From Pirellula sp. SH-Sr6A (lineage in GTDB: Bacteria; Planctomycetota; Planctomycetia; Pirellulales; Pirellulaceae), in NCBI RefSeq assembly GCF_001610875.1, contig NZ_CP011272.1, positions 3,267,988 through 3,331,987 of the forward strand: DNA of 64,000 nt, in the 5' to 3' direction. The notes under the pieces are model-generated. The model did not search any database and was not told the origin of the DNA. It worked only from the letters and a program-made list of their open reading frames with translations. Every line of letters starts with the position of its first letter. Position 1 is the first letter of the stretch. The translations under genes and the position numbers were made by a program. This document shows, in pieces, positions 37,256 through 47,273 of this stretch.

Positions 37256-38245
37256 ATGTCGATGCACCCGACTCGGTCAACTACGATCTGGACCAATGCA
37301 AGCTTCCCTGCACCCGTGGAAAAATTCTTGCGGGATGCGCTGGGTTCCCATCGCCTGATCGTCGCGAACCAGACCAGCAGCTCGAATTTAGTTGGCAGCC
37401 CTGCAGATCCTGCACTAGCCGAGGCTCAGATCGCATTCGGTCAACCCGATGCGCAACAGCTGCTGCAATTGCCCCAAATCCGATGGGTTCATTTAACATC
37501 CGCAGGATACACGGCCTACGATCGAGAGGATTTGAGAGAAGCATTCCGAGCCCGCAATGCTTCACTAACCACCAGTTCCGGCGTTTACGACGAACCGTGC
37601 GCGGAACATGTTTTTTCCATGATGATGAGCCTCGCTCGCCAATTGCCCGCATGCCTCGACGAACAGCGCACCAACCGAGCTTGGTCGGCCGCCCCAATCC
37701 GGCGAAATAGCTTCCTGCTCCGAGGCCAGAAAGCCATCCTGTTCGGTTACGGAGAAATTGCCAAACGGCTCGTCGAGCTCCTCGCCCCCTTTGAAATGGA
37801 AATCGTCGGGGTGCGTCGCAAGCCGAAAGGGAACGAATCCATCCCCATCCTGTCGCATGAACAAGCGGACAAGTGGCTGGGAAACGCCGATCATGTGATC
37901 AACATTCTTCCTGCGAACCCGAGCACCCAAGGCTACTTCGATCGAAACCGTCTGGCTCGATTGAGCCCTGGAGCCATCTTCTACAACATCGGACGCGGAA
38001 ACACGGTCGATCAAGAGGCACTGGTCGACCTGCTCAATGGCTCCCACCTAGCAGCCGCTTATCTGGATGTCACCACGCCGGAACCACTCCCCGCGGAGCA
38101 TCCCCTCTGGACCGCGCGAAATTGTTTTATCACACCCCACTCCGCCGGGGGCTTTCGGGAGGAAATGGAGGGTTTGGTGAGACACTTCCTCGAAAACCTA
38201 GCTCGATTCGAACAGAACGAGCCCTTGAAGAACCGAGTGATCTAA
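37256..38245 (+). CDS. D-2-hydroxyacid dehydrogenase family protein
   Basis: A 329-residue NAD-dependent oxidoreductase. The cofactor-binding region is ILFGYGEIAKRLVELL (about residues 160-176). The catalytic triad of the family is recognisable: Arg in YNIGRGNTVD, Glu in VTTPEPLPAEHPLW, and His in ITPHSAGG. The N-terminal half carries VHLTSAGYTAYD and ASLTTSSGVYDEPCAEHVF, typical of the phosphoglycerate dehydrogenase/glyoxylate reductase-like group. No ACT or regulatory domain. It lies 18 bases after purL, so it is probably in the tyrA-purL transcript. Substrate cannot be assigned. Confidence 0.88.
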   Translation: MSMHPTRSTTIWTNASFPAPVEKFLRDALGSHRLIVANQTSSSNLVGSPADPALAEAQIAFGQPDAQQLLQLPQIRWVHLTSAGYTAYDREDLREAFRARNASLTTSSGVYDEPCAEHVFSMMMSLARQLPACLDEQRTNRAWSAAPIRRNSFLLRGQKAILFGYGEIAKRLVELLAPFEMEIVGVRRKPKGNESIPILSHEQADKWLGNADHVINILPANPSTQGYFDRNRLARLSPGAIFYNIGRGNTVDQEALVDLLNGSHLAAAYLDVTTPEPLPAEHPLWTARNCFITPHSAGGFREEMEGLVRHFLENLARFEQNEPLKNRVI

Positions 38246-38269
38246 TCGCATCAATGCGTCCGCCCCTCG

Positions 38270-39061
38270 CTACTCGCTTCTCGATTTGTTTTTTGTTGAT
38301 CGCAATCGGGCGACACGGTGCAGGGAATCGATGGTGGAGAGTGCTTCTTTCATCGAGATCTTCGAGTCCCCTTGTTGCCGTTCGGTATAGACGATTCCAA
38401 CTTCCGTCCAGCGATTGCCTTGATCGATCAAGTGCCAAAGGATTTCTTCGAGGAACCCATATCCTTTGCCGTGAATCGAAGTCCAATCCAGTCGAGCCAG
38501 TGCGGCGACTCGATACAGGCGATACGCGCTGCTGCAATCTCGGACCTTCCAACCGACCACCCAGCGCGCATACGCATTGGCGCATCGACTCACGAAGATC
38601 CGCTTCCAGGAACAGCCTTCTAAACCACCTCCCTCGACATATCGCGATCCGATTACCAAATCGTGCGCAGGGCGTTGAGCAAGCAGTCTGGGGATCGCAG
38701 CGGGATCATGGCTTAGATCGGCATCCAAATTCAGTACCCAATCGTATTGGTTCTCGATCGCGTATCGCATGCCAGCGCGAATAGCTGTCCCCAGCCCCAG
38801 TTTTCCAGGTCGATGAATCAAGAAAGTATGGGGTCGCGACTCACTTTTTGCCTTCACCCATTCGGAGGTCCCGTCGGGCGAGTTGTCATCGACGACGAGA
38901 ATGTCGCTCCCTGGTAGGACGGCATCCAACTTATCGAAGAGGGTCGGGAGATTCAGCTTCTCGTTGTAAGTGCATACGAGAACCAGCAGTCGCTCCCCCT
39001 CGACCATCCCTGCCGAAGCAAGGCTGGCATCGGCGGTCGCTTCAAGCTTCTTGGGTTCCAA
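38270..39061 (-). CDS. Family 2 glycosyltransferase, polyprenol-phosphate mannose synthase-like
   Basis: A 263-residue GT2 enzyme resembling dolichol-phosphate mannosyltransferase. Motifs in order: LVLVCTYNEKLNLP, ILVVDDNSPDGTSEWV, a nucleotide-sugar pocket with LNLDADLSHDP (DxD equivalent), GSRYVEGGGLEGCSWKR, and the acceptor-side VRDCSSAYRLYR and KGYGFLEEILW. No C-terminal membrane segments, so it is the short soluble/peripheral form. Its start is 2 bases from the gyrA stop, so it is translated from the gyrA mRNA. It probably makes a polyprenol-linked sugar donor for cell-envelope glycosylation. Confidence 0.9.
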   Translation of the reverse strand: MEPKKLEATADASLASAGMVEGERLLVLVCTYNEKLNLPTLFDKLDAVLPGSDILVVDDNSPDGTSEWVKAKSESRPHTFLIHRPGKLGLGTAIRAGMRYAIENQYDWVLNLDADLSHDPAAIPRLLAQRPAHDLVIGSRYVEGGGLEGCSWKRIFVSRCANAYARWVVGWKVRDCSSAYRLYRVAALARLDWTSIHGKGYGFLEEILWHLIDQGNRWTEVGIVYTERQQGDSKISMKEALSTIDSLHRVARLRSTKNKSRSE

Positions 39062-39063
39062 CC

Positions 39064-41898
39064 TTATTCACCTTCGGAGGCGTCCGATACATCGGACTCG
39101 GAAGTGGATTCGGGCAGCGACTCATCGATCGGCAATTCGGAAACGGGAGCGATCGGTGCCGATGCGGCTTCAATCTCCGATGGATCGATATCTTGGGATG
39201 GAACCCGAACGATCGCGGTGAGCGAATCGCCTTCGTCCAAGCTCATAATCCGGACCCCTTGGGTGTTGCGGCCGATGACGCTAACGTCCTTGACCGCGAT
39301 CCGCTGGATCTTGCCCCGGGTGGTCATCATCAAGACTTCATCAGAATCGTGCACCGCAGCGATCCCAACCACCTTGCCGTTCCGTCTTGTCGCTTTGATG
39401 TCGATGACACCCTTGCCACCTCGGCGTTGGGTTCGATAGCGATTCGCAGAGCCTAAATCTTCGGCTTCCGGTTCCTCGACGGGGACCTCTTCTTCGATCA
39501 AGCCATCTTCCTCGGATCCTTCGTCGGACATCGGCAATTCCTTGCCAGCCATCTCATCGCCTGGACCGAAAGTGGTTCGCTTTCCGTAGCCAAACTCGCA
39601 AGCGGTAAGAAGGGTCGCTGTCGGATCGGCGACCACCATCCCGACCACTTCGTCACCCTTTCTCAGCGAGATACCCTTTACGCCGGACGTATTGCGCCCC
39701 ATCGGGCGTGCATCGCTTTCGGAGAATCGAATCGCCATCCCTGTCGAGGTCGAAAGTACGATCTGGTCGTTCGGCTTGGTGATGACCACATCAACCAATT
39801 CATCGTCCTCTCGAAGCTTGATTGCGATGATTCCACCTCTCTTCGGACGGCTGTATGCCTCCAGCTCGGTCTTCTTTACAATCCCCTTCTTGGTACCCAT
39901 CATGAGGAAGTGGCCGGGTAGGTCAAAGTTTCGTACGACAACGCAGTCGCGAATCTTCTCGTCTGGGGAAAGGTTCAACAAATTGACGACGGCCCGCCCG
40001 CGGCTCTCGCGGCTCATCTGCGGGATCTCCCAGACCTTTTGCCAGTACACCTTTCCTTGGTTGGTGAAGAACAGGAGGTAAGCGTGGGTGCTCGCAACAA
40101 AAAGATGCTCCACGGGATCCTCTTCCTCCGCTCGCATCCCCGCGATTCCTTTGCCTCCCCGCTTTTGGGCGCGATAGGTGGTGGCCGGAATCCGCTTGAT
40201 GTAGCCTTGGGTGGAAATCGTGACCACCATGGTTTCCTCGGTGATGAGGTCTTCCATGTTGTAGTTCCCGAGTTCTTCGTCATCGATCACGGTCTTTCGA
40301 TCGGTTCCGTATCGACGGGAGATTTCTTCCAGGTCGGCGCGGATGATTCCATAGATCCGTACAGGATCGCCTAGGATATCGCGGTACTCGGAGATTTCAT
40401 CTAGCAATGCCGAGTGTTCTTCCGCCAACCTTTCTTGTTCCAGTCCAGCCAACTGGCCGAGAGTCATGCGCAGAATGGCGTCGGTTTGCACACTGGTCAA
40501 GCGATAGGTGTCGCTTATGCCGCGTTCCAGTTGGAAATCGGTATAGCCTCGATCGCCCAACGCTCGCTCCATCATCGATGCGGGACATTCGACCCCCATC
40601 AGTTTTTCCTTCGCTTCGGCCTGCGTGCGACTGTTGCGGATGATCTGGATGATGTGATCGATATCGGCGAGAGCCAGCAGCAGCCCCTCCACGACGTGCT
40701 TTCGCTTTCGAGCCGAGGCGAGCAAGAACTGCGTGCGTCGCCGGATGACGATAACGCGGTGTCGCAGAAACTCCTGCATCATTTCCTTGAGGGTCAACTC
40801 GCGAGGCTTTCCGTCCACGAGTGCCAAAAGGATGATCGAATGGGTTTCTTGCAGTGAGGAAAACTGATAAAGCTGATTGAGAACGATATGAGGATCGTGA
40901 CCTTGCTTGAGCTCGATCACAATTCGAACCGGCTCTTTCAAATCGCTTTCATCGCGAATGCCGGAGATGCCTTTGATCTTGTCGTTGCGAACCAGGTCGG
41001 CGATCCGTTCCACCACGCGATCACGGGCTTGCTGGAATGGGATCTCTCGAACGATCAACCTCGCCTTTTTGCCTTCTTCCACATCGACGCGAGCGCGCAC
41101 CACGATCGTCGAGCGTCCGGTGTTGTAGGCTTGTCGGATGGAGTAGCGTCCGCAGATGATCCCGCCGGTCGGGAAGTCGGGACCGGGGACGATTTCGCAC
41201 AGTTCGCTGATCGAGATCTCGGGATCTTCGATCATGCGGATCAATCCGGCGCAGATCTCTCGCAAATTATGCGGAGGGATGCTGGTCGCCATCCCCACCG
41301 CGATGCCTTGCGCGCCGTTGACGAGCAAGTTCGGGAATTTCGATGGCAGGACGACGGGCTCGGTGCGCCGTTCGTCATACGTGGGGATGTAGTCGACCGT
41401 ATCCAGCTTCAAGTCGTCCAGCATCATGGCGGCTGGGGGAGCCAATCGGGCTTCGGTGTATCGCATGGCCGCCGCGGGTAACCCTGCGATCGATCCAAAG
41501 TTCCCTTGCTTGTCGATCAACACGTGGCGCATGTTCCATTCCTGCGCCATGCGGACCAGGGTCGGGTAGATGATCGCTTCCCCGTGCGGGTGGTAGTTAC
41601 CCGACGTATCGCCGGCGATCTTCGCGCATTTGACCCGGGCGGCACCAGGGGTAAGGCTCAAGTCGTTCATGGCGACCAAGATCCGGCGCTGACTCGGCTT
41701 CAACCCATCTCGAACATCCGGTAGCGCCCGGCTGACGATAACGCTCATCGCGTAGGTCAAATAACTATTGCGGAGCTCGTCCTCGATCGCCTCCTCGATC
41801 ATCCGCTCACCGGGCCCCTCGCCATCCCCCCCACCATCCGCATTGGGAAGGTTCGAAGGATCGTTGGGATCAAAATCGTCGGGTGGCAAATTGGACAC
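39064..41898 (-). CDS. gyrA: DNA gyrase subunit A
   Basis: A 944-residue type II topoisomerase subunit. The start is a GTG ([11 protein letters not shown]). The breakage-reunion domain is clear: [49 protein letters not shown], and the catalytic Tyr in [10 protein letters not shown]. The C-terminal beta-pinwheel contains the GyrA box as [10 protein letters not shown] and a second similar motif, [10 protein letters not shown], in a late blade. An acidic insert (about residues 785-815, rich in Glu) separates blades, as in many planctomycete and other GyrAs. The C-terminal tail is acidic. gyrB is not nearby. The downstream glycosyltransferase is translationally close. Confidence 0.97.
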   Translation of the reverse strand: MSNLPPDDFDPNDPSNLPNADGGGDGEGPGERMIEEAIEDELRNSYLTYAMSVIVSRALPDVRDGLKPSQRRILVAMNDLSLTPGAARVKCAKIAGDTSGNYHPHGEAIIYPTLVRMAQEWNMRHVLIDKQGNFGSIAGLPAAAMRYTEARLAPPAAMMLDDLKLDTVDYIPTYDERRTEPVVLPSKFPNLLVNGAQGIAVGMATSIPPHNLREICAGLIRMIEDPEISISELCEIVPGPDFPTGGIICGRYSIRQAYNTGRSTIVVRARVDVEEGKKARLIVREIPFQQARDRVVERIADLVRNDKIKGISGIRDESDLKEPVRIVIELKQGHDPHIVLNQLYQFSSLQETHSIILLALVDGKPRELTLKEMMQEFLRHRVIVIRRRTQFLLASARKRKHVVEGLLLALADIDHIIQIIRNSRTQAEAKEKLMGVECPASMMERALGDRGYTDFQLERGISDTYRLTSVQTDAILRMTLGQLAGLEQERLAEEHSALLDEISEYRDILGDPVRIYGIIRADLEEISRRYGTDRKTVIDDEELGNYNMEDLITEETMVVTISTQGYIKRIPATTYRAQKRGGKGIAGMRAEEEDPVEHLFVASTHAYLLFFTNQGKVYWQKVWEIPQMSRESRGRAVVNLLNLSPDEKIRDCVVVRNFDLPGHFLMMGTKKGIVKKTELEAYSRPKRGGIIAIKLREDDELVDVVITKPNDQIVLSTSTGMAIRFSESDARPMGRNTSGVKGISLRKGDEVVGMVVADPTATLLTACEFGYGKRTTFGPGDEMAGKELPMSDEGSEEDGLIEEEVPVEEPEAEDLGSANRYRTQRRGGKGVIDIKATRRNGKVVGIAAVHDSDEVLMMTTRGKIQRIAVKDVSVIGRNTQGVRIMSLDEGDSLTAIVRVPSQDIDPSEIEAASAPIAPVSELPIDESLPESTSESDVSDASEGE

Positions 41899-42206
41899 GG
41901 GTACAAACCGATCTGCTGGTTAGGGTCAATGCAGGGACTCAGCAATAGCTGGAATCCGCCACTTTCAATCACGCTTTCGCCGATCGCCTTCGCGACAGCC
42001 AAAAAGCGTCTCAATTTCCAATTATTTCCAAGCTTTTTTGCACTCAGAAGGAAGTTGGAATTCTACCCGATCCACCCCATTTTCACAATCGCGGCCCCCC
42101 CATGCGCTCGCCCGTGCGCCCACCCGCGTGCTCGCTCCGATCTAAAGCCTTATACTCTCACCTTCCACCCCCACCGTTTCATCGCACTTCCACGAGGAAG
42201 ACTTCC
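41899..42206. other. Divergent promoter region between gyrA and the serine hydrolase
   Basis: A 308-base gap with no gene. Its middle (42005-42045) is AT-rich, followed by a C-rich, purine-poor run (42090-42180). It must hold the gyrA promoter and that of the hydrolase. No operator or terminator was recognised. Confidence 0.5.
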
Positions 42207-43418
42207 ATGCTGCCACGTTCCTACCAAAAACTTCCCGCGATTGTGCTTTGCTGTTTCGCAATGCTCGGCAACCTTGTGCGCGCCGACGAACCTGCGCGCG
42301 CTGGCGAGTTCCCGTCTCTGAGCAAGCCCATCCAGGAACTGATGGAGGAGTACCAAGCGATCGGGCTCGCTGTCGCCGTCGTCCGAAATGGCGAACCCGT
42401 CCACGCCGAATCGTTCGGTCTTCGAAGCCTCGAAACGAAGGAGCCGCTCCGCGCCGAGGACCTCTTTCGAATCGCGTCGATTTCCAAGTCCTTTTCGGCG
42501 ACCGCGGTGATGCAATTGGTCGAAGCGGGCAAACTCCAGCTTTCCGATGACGCCGGGGACTTGGCCGGATTCTCTATCCGCAACCCAGAGCACCCGGATA
42601 CACCTATCACGTTGAAGATGCTCCTCTCGCACTCCTCGAGCCTGAACGACAGCCAAGGCTATTTCTCGCTCGACGTGCTGGATCCGTCGAAAGCCACCTA
42701 CGCGCCGAAATGCTTCAGTCCCAAAAAACCTGGAACGGAACACCGCTACTGCAATCTCAATTTCAATTTGATCGGCGCGATCATCGAACGCGCTTCGGGG
42801 GAACGATTTGATGACTATGTCGCGAATCATATTCTCAAGCCTCTTGGACTCACCGGCGGCTATCGCGTCGACGCGCTCGACGCCGATCGCTTCGTGACGC
42901 TCTACGAATACGACTCCAACACGAAGTCCTTCACGCCATCACCCAACGCTTATCACCCTCGTCGCGAAGAGATCGATCGCTATGTGTTCGGTTACAGTAC
43001 CCCTATCTTCTCTCCTACGGGTGGAATGAAAATCTCCGCCTCCGATCTGGCTCGGTACATGACGATGCACATGCAGATGGGCGAAGTGGACGGCGTTCGC
43101 ATCCTTTCCGCCGAACATGCAAAACTCATGCAGACTCCCGTACTCGAGTCCTCGGGTTACGGACTCGCGATCACCACCACCAACAAACTCATTCCCGGAC
43201 AAATGCTCAAGGGACATACAGGGTCTGCGTACGGACTTTACAGCATGATGTTCTTTCATCCCGAAAAGAAGTTCGGATTCGTTCTCATCACCAACGGCTG
43301 CAATCCAAAACAAAGCGAAGGACAAACCGAATTCATGAATAGGGCGGCTAGGCTCGTCTATCGAGAATGGATTCAACCCTCGCGAAACATTCCTCTTTCC
43401 AAGACCGAGTCCCCATGA
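42207..43418 (+). CDS. Exported serine hydrolase of the class C beta-lactamase/penicillin-binding family
   Basis: A 403-residue protein with a signal peptide (KLPAIVLCCFAMLGNLVRA). The active-site Ser-x-x-Lys is SISK in FRIASISKSFSATAV, the second motif Tyr-x-Asn is YCN in HRYCNLNFNLIG, and the third motif is HTG in KGHTGSAYGLYS. All three are intact, so a D-alanyl-D-alanine carboxypeptidase, esterase or related activity is plausible; a true antibiotic-degrading role is not implied. The ATG at 42207 has GAGGAAG 6 bases upstream. Its stop overlaps the next gene's start as ATGA. Confidence 0.9.
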   Translation: MLPRSYQKLPAIVLCCFAMLGNLVRADEPARAGEFPSLSKPIQELMEEYQAIGLAVAVVRNGEPVHAESFGLRSLETKEPLRAEDLFRIASISKSFSATAVMQLVEAGKLQLSDDAGDLAGFSIRNPEHPDTPITLKMLLSHSSSLNDSQGYFSLDVLDPSKATYAPKCFSPKKPGTEHRYCNLNFNLIGAIIERASGERFDDYVANHILKPLGLTGGYRVDALDADRFVTLYEYDSNTKSFTPSPNAYHPRREEIDRYVFGYSTPIFSPTGGMKISASDLARYMTMHMQMGEVDGVRILSAEHAKLMQTPVLESSGYGLAITTTNKLIPGQMLKGHTGSAYGLYSMMFFHPEKKFGFVLITNGCNPKQSEGQTEFMNRAARLVYREWIQPSRNIPLSKTESP

Positions 43419-44113
43419 AACCGATCGTACAAATTTCGCTGGATCTCACCAACATCGATGAAGCCCTCGAAACCGCCGAGATGGCGATGCGGGCCGGAGT
43501 CGATTGGCTCGAGGCAGGCACCCCGCTCATCCTGGCAGAAGGGCTGCACGGAATCCGCGCTCTGCGCAGCCGCTTTCCAAACGTCCCCATCGTCGCCGAT
43601 CTGAAGACGATGGACGGCGGATACCTTGAGGCCGAGATGATGGCCAAAGCAGGTGCGACCCATGTTGTCGTCATGGCGCGGGCTCACGAAGAAACTGTGC
43701 GGTGCGTGGTCAAAGCGGGCAAGGACTTTGGGGTCAAGGTGATGGGGGACAATATGATATGCCCCGACATGGTAGCCGGCGCCAAATGGCTAGAAGACCT
43801 TGGGTGCGACTATGTGATCCACCATATCGGATATGACGAACGACGGGGAATCGCGGCTCGCGGCCATCGTATGCCCAGCCCGCTCGATCAATTGCGCGAG
43901 GTGGTCCAAGCGGTAAAAATTCCCGTCCAAGCGGTCGGTGGACTGTCGCTCGAGCAAGCCGTAGCATGCCCCTCCTACGGCGCTCCGCTGGTCGTATTAG
44001 GTGCCCCACTCACGATCGACGCCGATTCGTTCAAAACCGCTTCCGGGGACTTGGAAAGTTCGCTTCGGTTGATCTGCGAAAAAATCCATGCTAGTGAGAC
44101 CCGCGTCTTCTAA
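43415..44113 (+). CDS. 3-hexulose-6-phosphate synthase-like (HUMPS/OMP decarboxylase superfamily)
   Basis: A 232-residue TIM-barrel protein. It starts MKPIVQISLDLTNIDEALE and contains DWLEAGTPLILAEG and the catalytic motif VADLKTMDGGYLEAEM (D-x-K-x-x-D), as in hexulose-6-phosphate synthase and UlaD/SgbH 3-keto-gulonate-6-phosphate decarboxylases. AVGGLSLEQAVACPSYGAPLVVLGAPLT is the phosphate-binding end of the barrel. No phosphohexuloisomerase gene is beside it, so formaldehyde fixation cannot be concluded; a pentose/ascorbate-type decarboxylase is equally possible. It is translationally coupled to the serine hydrolase and runs 23 bases into the convergent glycosyltransferase. Confidence 0.85.
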   Translation: MKPIVQISLDLTNIDEALETAEMAMRAGVDWLEAGTPLILAEGLHGIRALRSRFPNVPIVADLKTMDGGYLEAEMMAKAGATHVVVMARAHEETVRCVVKAGKDFGVKVMGDNMICPDMVAGAKWLEDLGCDYVIHHIGYDERRGIAARGHRMPSPLDQLREVVQAVKIPVQAVGGLSLEQAVACPSYGAPLVVLGAPLTIDADSFKTASGDLESSLRLICEKIHASETRVF

Positions 44114-45281
44114 GGGATTCGAATAGATCGGACAACTCGCCGATCCATCGGTCCATGCTGTGGTTTTCAAGAATGTATTGGCGAGCTGCCTCGAGAGGGG
44201 CTAGCCATGGATCGGGATCTGAGAATCGCCGGCGCATTGCATTCGCAATCTCCGTCGCGCTGCACCGCGCTACCAACTGACCGAGCCCCGTACGCCGAAA
44301 TAGTTCTCCCGCTCCCCCGGGTGTATTGGTAGCGAGTACGGGGACACGACATAGCATGGCTTCCAAGACCACGTTGGGGAGCCCCTCGTAGAGCGAAGGC
44401 AGGACCATCAAATCCGATTTAGCCAAAAGCGAGTAAGGGTTCGCTTGGACACCGTGAAACAGAACGCTACCCCGAAGTCCGAGTGAATCGGTCAAGGACT
44501 CTAGTTCCTTGCGCAGTACTCCATCTCCTACCAAGTGGACCACAACGGGAGGTGCATCTCCTTGTTCCACAAATTTTTGGTATAGCGCCATGGCTTCGAT
44601 CAAGTATCGATGTCCTTTCTCATCGCTCTGGCGACCGATCGCAATGACCTGTTTACAACGAAGGTCCAGCGATGAGTTTTCCCACGGCATCTGGGCAGAC
44701 GATTCGATCCGCTTGACATCGATAGGGCTAGTAACGATTCGGAAACGTTCTCGGGGGATGTTGTAAAACAATGCCGCGCTCGCAGCGGTCTCCGATCCAA
44801 CAGCCAACAAGCCTTGAGCAGAAAGATAACTGCGCCGGAGCGCTCGTTTCTTCCAAGCGAGCCAGCGCTTTTCGCTTCGGACAACATCTTCGTTGGGAGG
44901 GGAAACCAGGGTGGCGATGCGAGGCGTCTGAGTCCGTTTGGCAGCCGGGCCCGCGATCAATGCCATGTGAAAGAGTCTGTCGTAAACCAAATCGACCGGG
45001 TGCGATCGAAGATGCTGCGTCAAGTGTCGGACTTGATCGGCAAAGATTCTTCCGGGCCAATTCCAACGAGGTGGGGACCGATCTCCCCAATAGGAATAAA
45101 CCGCTACATCCTCGGGCACTTCTTCGAGCAAACTCCCTTTCGGGTAAAGGAGGTACAGCGAAAGGTCGAAGCGCGATCGATCCAAGTACTGCATTAGATA
45201 AAGCATTTGACGTTCGCTACCGCCCGCCTCCATCGACGAAGAGCACAGGAGCAAACGTGTGCGATTTGGATTCACCGACAT
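44091..45281 (-). CDS. Family 4 glycosyltransferase
   Basis: A 396-residue GT-B glycosyltransferase. The N-terminal acceptor domain opens LLLCSSSMEAGGSERQMLYL. The donor domain contains IGRQSDEKGHRYLIEAM, HLVGDGVLRKELESL, and the E-x7-E motif YEGLPNVVLEAM, then PVLATNTPGGAGEL. The fold and motifs fit retaining GT4 enzymes for cell-surface polysaccharide. It has no close functional partner; the next gene upstream is divergent. Donor and acceptor cannot be predicted. Confidence 0.9.
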   Translation of the reverse strand: MSVNPNRTRLLLCSSSMEAGGSERQMLYLMQYLDRSRFDLSLYLLYPKGSLLEEVPEDVAVYSYWGDRSPPRWNWPGRIFADQVRHLTQHLRSHPVDLVYDRLFHMALIAGPAAKRTQTPRIATLVSPPNEDVVRSEKRWLAWKKRALRRSYLSAQGLLAVGSETAASAALFYNIPRERFRIVTSPIDVKRIESSAQMPWENSSLDLRCKQVIAIGRQSDEKGHRYLIEAMALYQKFVEQGDAPPVVVHLVGDGVLRKELESLTDSLGLRGSVLFHGVQANPYSLLAKSDLMVLPSLYEGLPNVVLEAMLCRVPVLATNTPGGAGELFRRTGLGQLVARCSATEIANAMRRRFSDPDPWLAPLEAARQYILENHSMDRWIGELSDLFESLRRRGSH

Positions 45282-45356
45282 TCTCGATCCGCTAAACTGG
45301 AGCGAGGCCCCTCGACAGAAAACGGGTCTCCCGAATTCTCAAGCAGCCCATACCCC

Positions 45357-47273
45357 ATGACCATTCCATTTCCAAGCATCGATCGGCGCCAGTTCGTTCA
45401 AGGGCTCGCGGCACTGGCTTCGATACACCCTGCTGCGATTGTAGCGGCTTCTTCGACCTTCGCGGGCGGTTCGCTGGGGTTCCACGCAGATCCGGCGACC
45501 ACCCCCTCCAGCACCCCCTCGCTCCTCCCTCTGCCCAGCGCGGAGCCCTTTTTCGAGTGGTTAACGGATCGAACACAAAGTTTGGAGTCGAGTTCCCCTG
45601 CCTGGGAACCTCTTCGCTCCCTCATCGCATCCCTTCGCATACCGCGGGATGGGCGAAGTCGCTTTCTCATGCCGCGAGCCCGCACAGTCGGTAGACGACT
45701 CACGACGGCTTGGGAAGCCGCGTTCCCTAGTTCCGTCGATCGCGAAACTCTCCAGCGGTATCTCATTTCGCTCGACGGCGATATCCAAATGGAAATCGAA
45801 CGAGCTCAAACCGCGAATCAGCTAGATCAGGCTTCGCGCTGGAACTGGCTTCGCGCAGGCTTCGCAACCCTTCGCATCCCCCAAGCGGAAGTGAGATGGC
45901 CTCCCGCCGAGGCGATCCTCACTCCCCGCCGAGTTCGCGCTTCGTCCAAAGGATCTCATCCCATCACCGGTTGGCCCGCATCGGCTTACCAATTGATTCA
46001 AACACCCCACTTCGATATCGCCTTCCAGGGCCGAAGCCAAAATGGAGCCGAAGTCGCCGAGTACTGTGAGCTCGCCTTTGCGTTGTGGCGACAAATGTTT
46101 TTCGAATACGCCCGATCGAATGAACAAACGGGCGCACCGAATCTCTCGTCGCGAGAACGCCCCTTTCAAGTCGTCATTTTCCGATCTAGAGATGCTTATT
46201 TGAGCGCCCTCGCGAGCAGCGTTCGCAACGTGGCTCTTTCCAACGGCTACTACAATCCATCGCAATCGGTTTCGTTGTTTTACCTTGAGGGACCGAGAAA
46301 TTTCTCGACCCTCGTTCATGAACTTACCCACCAATTTTTCTCAGAAGCTTCGGGGCAACCTGTTGTTTTTGATTCGGACCAAACACCCGGTTTTTGGGCG
46401 GTCGAAGGAGTGGCTTTGTTCATGGAGTCTCTTTCAGCGCTGGATCTCGGGACAGCGTTTCTCATCGATATCGGCGGTTGGGATTCCAATCGATTGCAGG
46501 CGGGTCGATATCGATTGTTGCACGATCAAATCTGGTTTCCCTGGCAAGAATTTGGAAATGCGAATGGATTAGCGTTTCGCGATGCTCGGGACTTGCCTAA
46601 GCGATATAGCCAAGCCTGCGGACTGGCTCACTTTTGGATGGAGCAGGGCGAATCGTCCATCGGATTCCGGGAACATTTGGCGAGGCTTTACCATCGCGGG
46701 GACGCCCAGAGTTGGTCGCCCGGAAGCGACGAGGAACTGACGAAGAACTACGCCACCTATTTGCAGAAGAGCCCATTTCTCGAGGAAGATTATCTCCCTC
46801 ACACCGATCGCAACGAATTGGTCTTGAGCCGCTCACCCGTGACGGCCGATTGGTTGCTGAAATGTCTCGGTGGGAGAACCCAATGGAACTCGATCGATCT
46901 CTCGTTCACCCAGATCGACGATGCCGCATGGCTCGCCCCTGACACGACATGGGATCTCGTCCGATTGAATGTCGAATCAACCGCCATCAGCAATGGTGCG
47001 CTGTCCGGGATCGCCAAAATGCCTCGGCTTCAAGAATTGGATCTGTCCCATTGCAAAATCGATAGCGACGGAATGGAGTCGCTCCGGAATCACCCGCAGC
47101 TCCAGACCCTTTGGATCGCGGGGACTGCGGTCGATGATCGAGCGCTCAGCGCGCTGCGTGAGATCCCAAAGTTGGCGGCGTTGCATGCTGCCGGGAGTCG
47201 CATATCTGCCTCAGCGTGGAATCAGCTGATGCAAGCGATACCGAGACTTAAGAAGAACTCGACGGCACCTTGA
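45357..47273 (+). CDS. Tat-exported DUF1570 metallopeptidase-like protein with C-terminal leucine-rich repeats
   Basis: A 638-residue protein. The N-terminus carries a twin-arginine signal (DRRQFVQGLAALASIHPAAIVAA). A DUF1570 domain occupies about residues 210-420, with zinc motif VHELTHQFF near residue 320 and a downstream FWAVEGVALFMESL supplying the probable third ligand Glu. The last ~110 residues contain leucine-rich repeats (DLVRLNVESTAISNGALSGI, LQELDLSHCKIDSDGMESL, LQTLWIAGTAVDDRALSAL). Peptidase activity is inferred from HExxH only. The ATG at 45357 is selected since an upstream frame lacks the Tat motif. The 3' end overlaps the convergent HPt-like gene by 26 bases. Confidence 0.88.
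   Translation: MTIPFPSIDRRQFVQGLAALASIHPAAIVAASSTFAGGSLGFHADPATTPSSTPSLLPLPSAEPFFEWLTDRTQSLESSSPAWEPLRSLIASLRIPRDGRSRFLMPRARTVGRRLTTAWEAAFPSSVDRETLQRYLISLDGDIQMEIERAQTANQLDQASRWNWLRAGFATLRIPQAEVRWPPAEAILTPRRVRASSKGSHPITGWPASAYQLIQTPHFDIAFQGRSQNGAEVAEYCELAFALWRQMFFEYARSNEQTGAPNLSSRERPFQVVIFRSRDAYLSALASSVRNVALSNGYYNPSQSVSLFYLEGPRNFSTLVHELTHQFFSEASGQPVVFDSDQTPGFWAVEGVALFMESLSALDLGTAFLIDIGGWDSNRLQAGRYRLLHDQIWFPWQEFGNANGLAFRDARDLPKRYSQACGLAHFWMEQGESSIGFREHLARLYHRGDAQSWSPGSDEELTKNYATYLQKSPFLEEDYLPHTDRNELVLSRSPVTADWLLKCLGGRTQWNSIDLSFTQIDDAAWLAPDTTWDLVRLNVESTAISNGALSGIAKMPRLQELDLSHCKIDSDGMESLRNHPQLQTLWIAGTAVDDRALSALREIPKLAALHAAGSRISASAWNQLMQAIPRLKKNSTAP

Noticed and set aside
39064-41898. Two GyrA-box-like motifs suggesting a duplicated domain
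   Set aside because: The late-blade [10 protein letters not shown] motif is common in ordinary GyrA pinwheels, so this is not evidence of duplication.
42207-43418. Antibiotic-resistance beta-lactamase
   Set aside because: The class C-like fold is shared by many esterases and carboxypeptidases common in planctomycetes; nothing indicates drug resistance.
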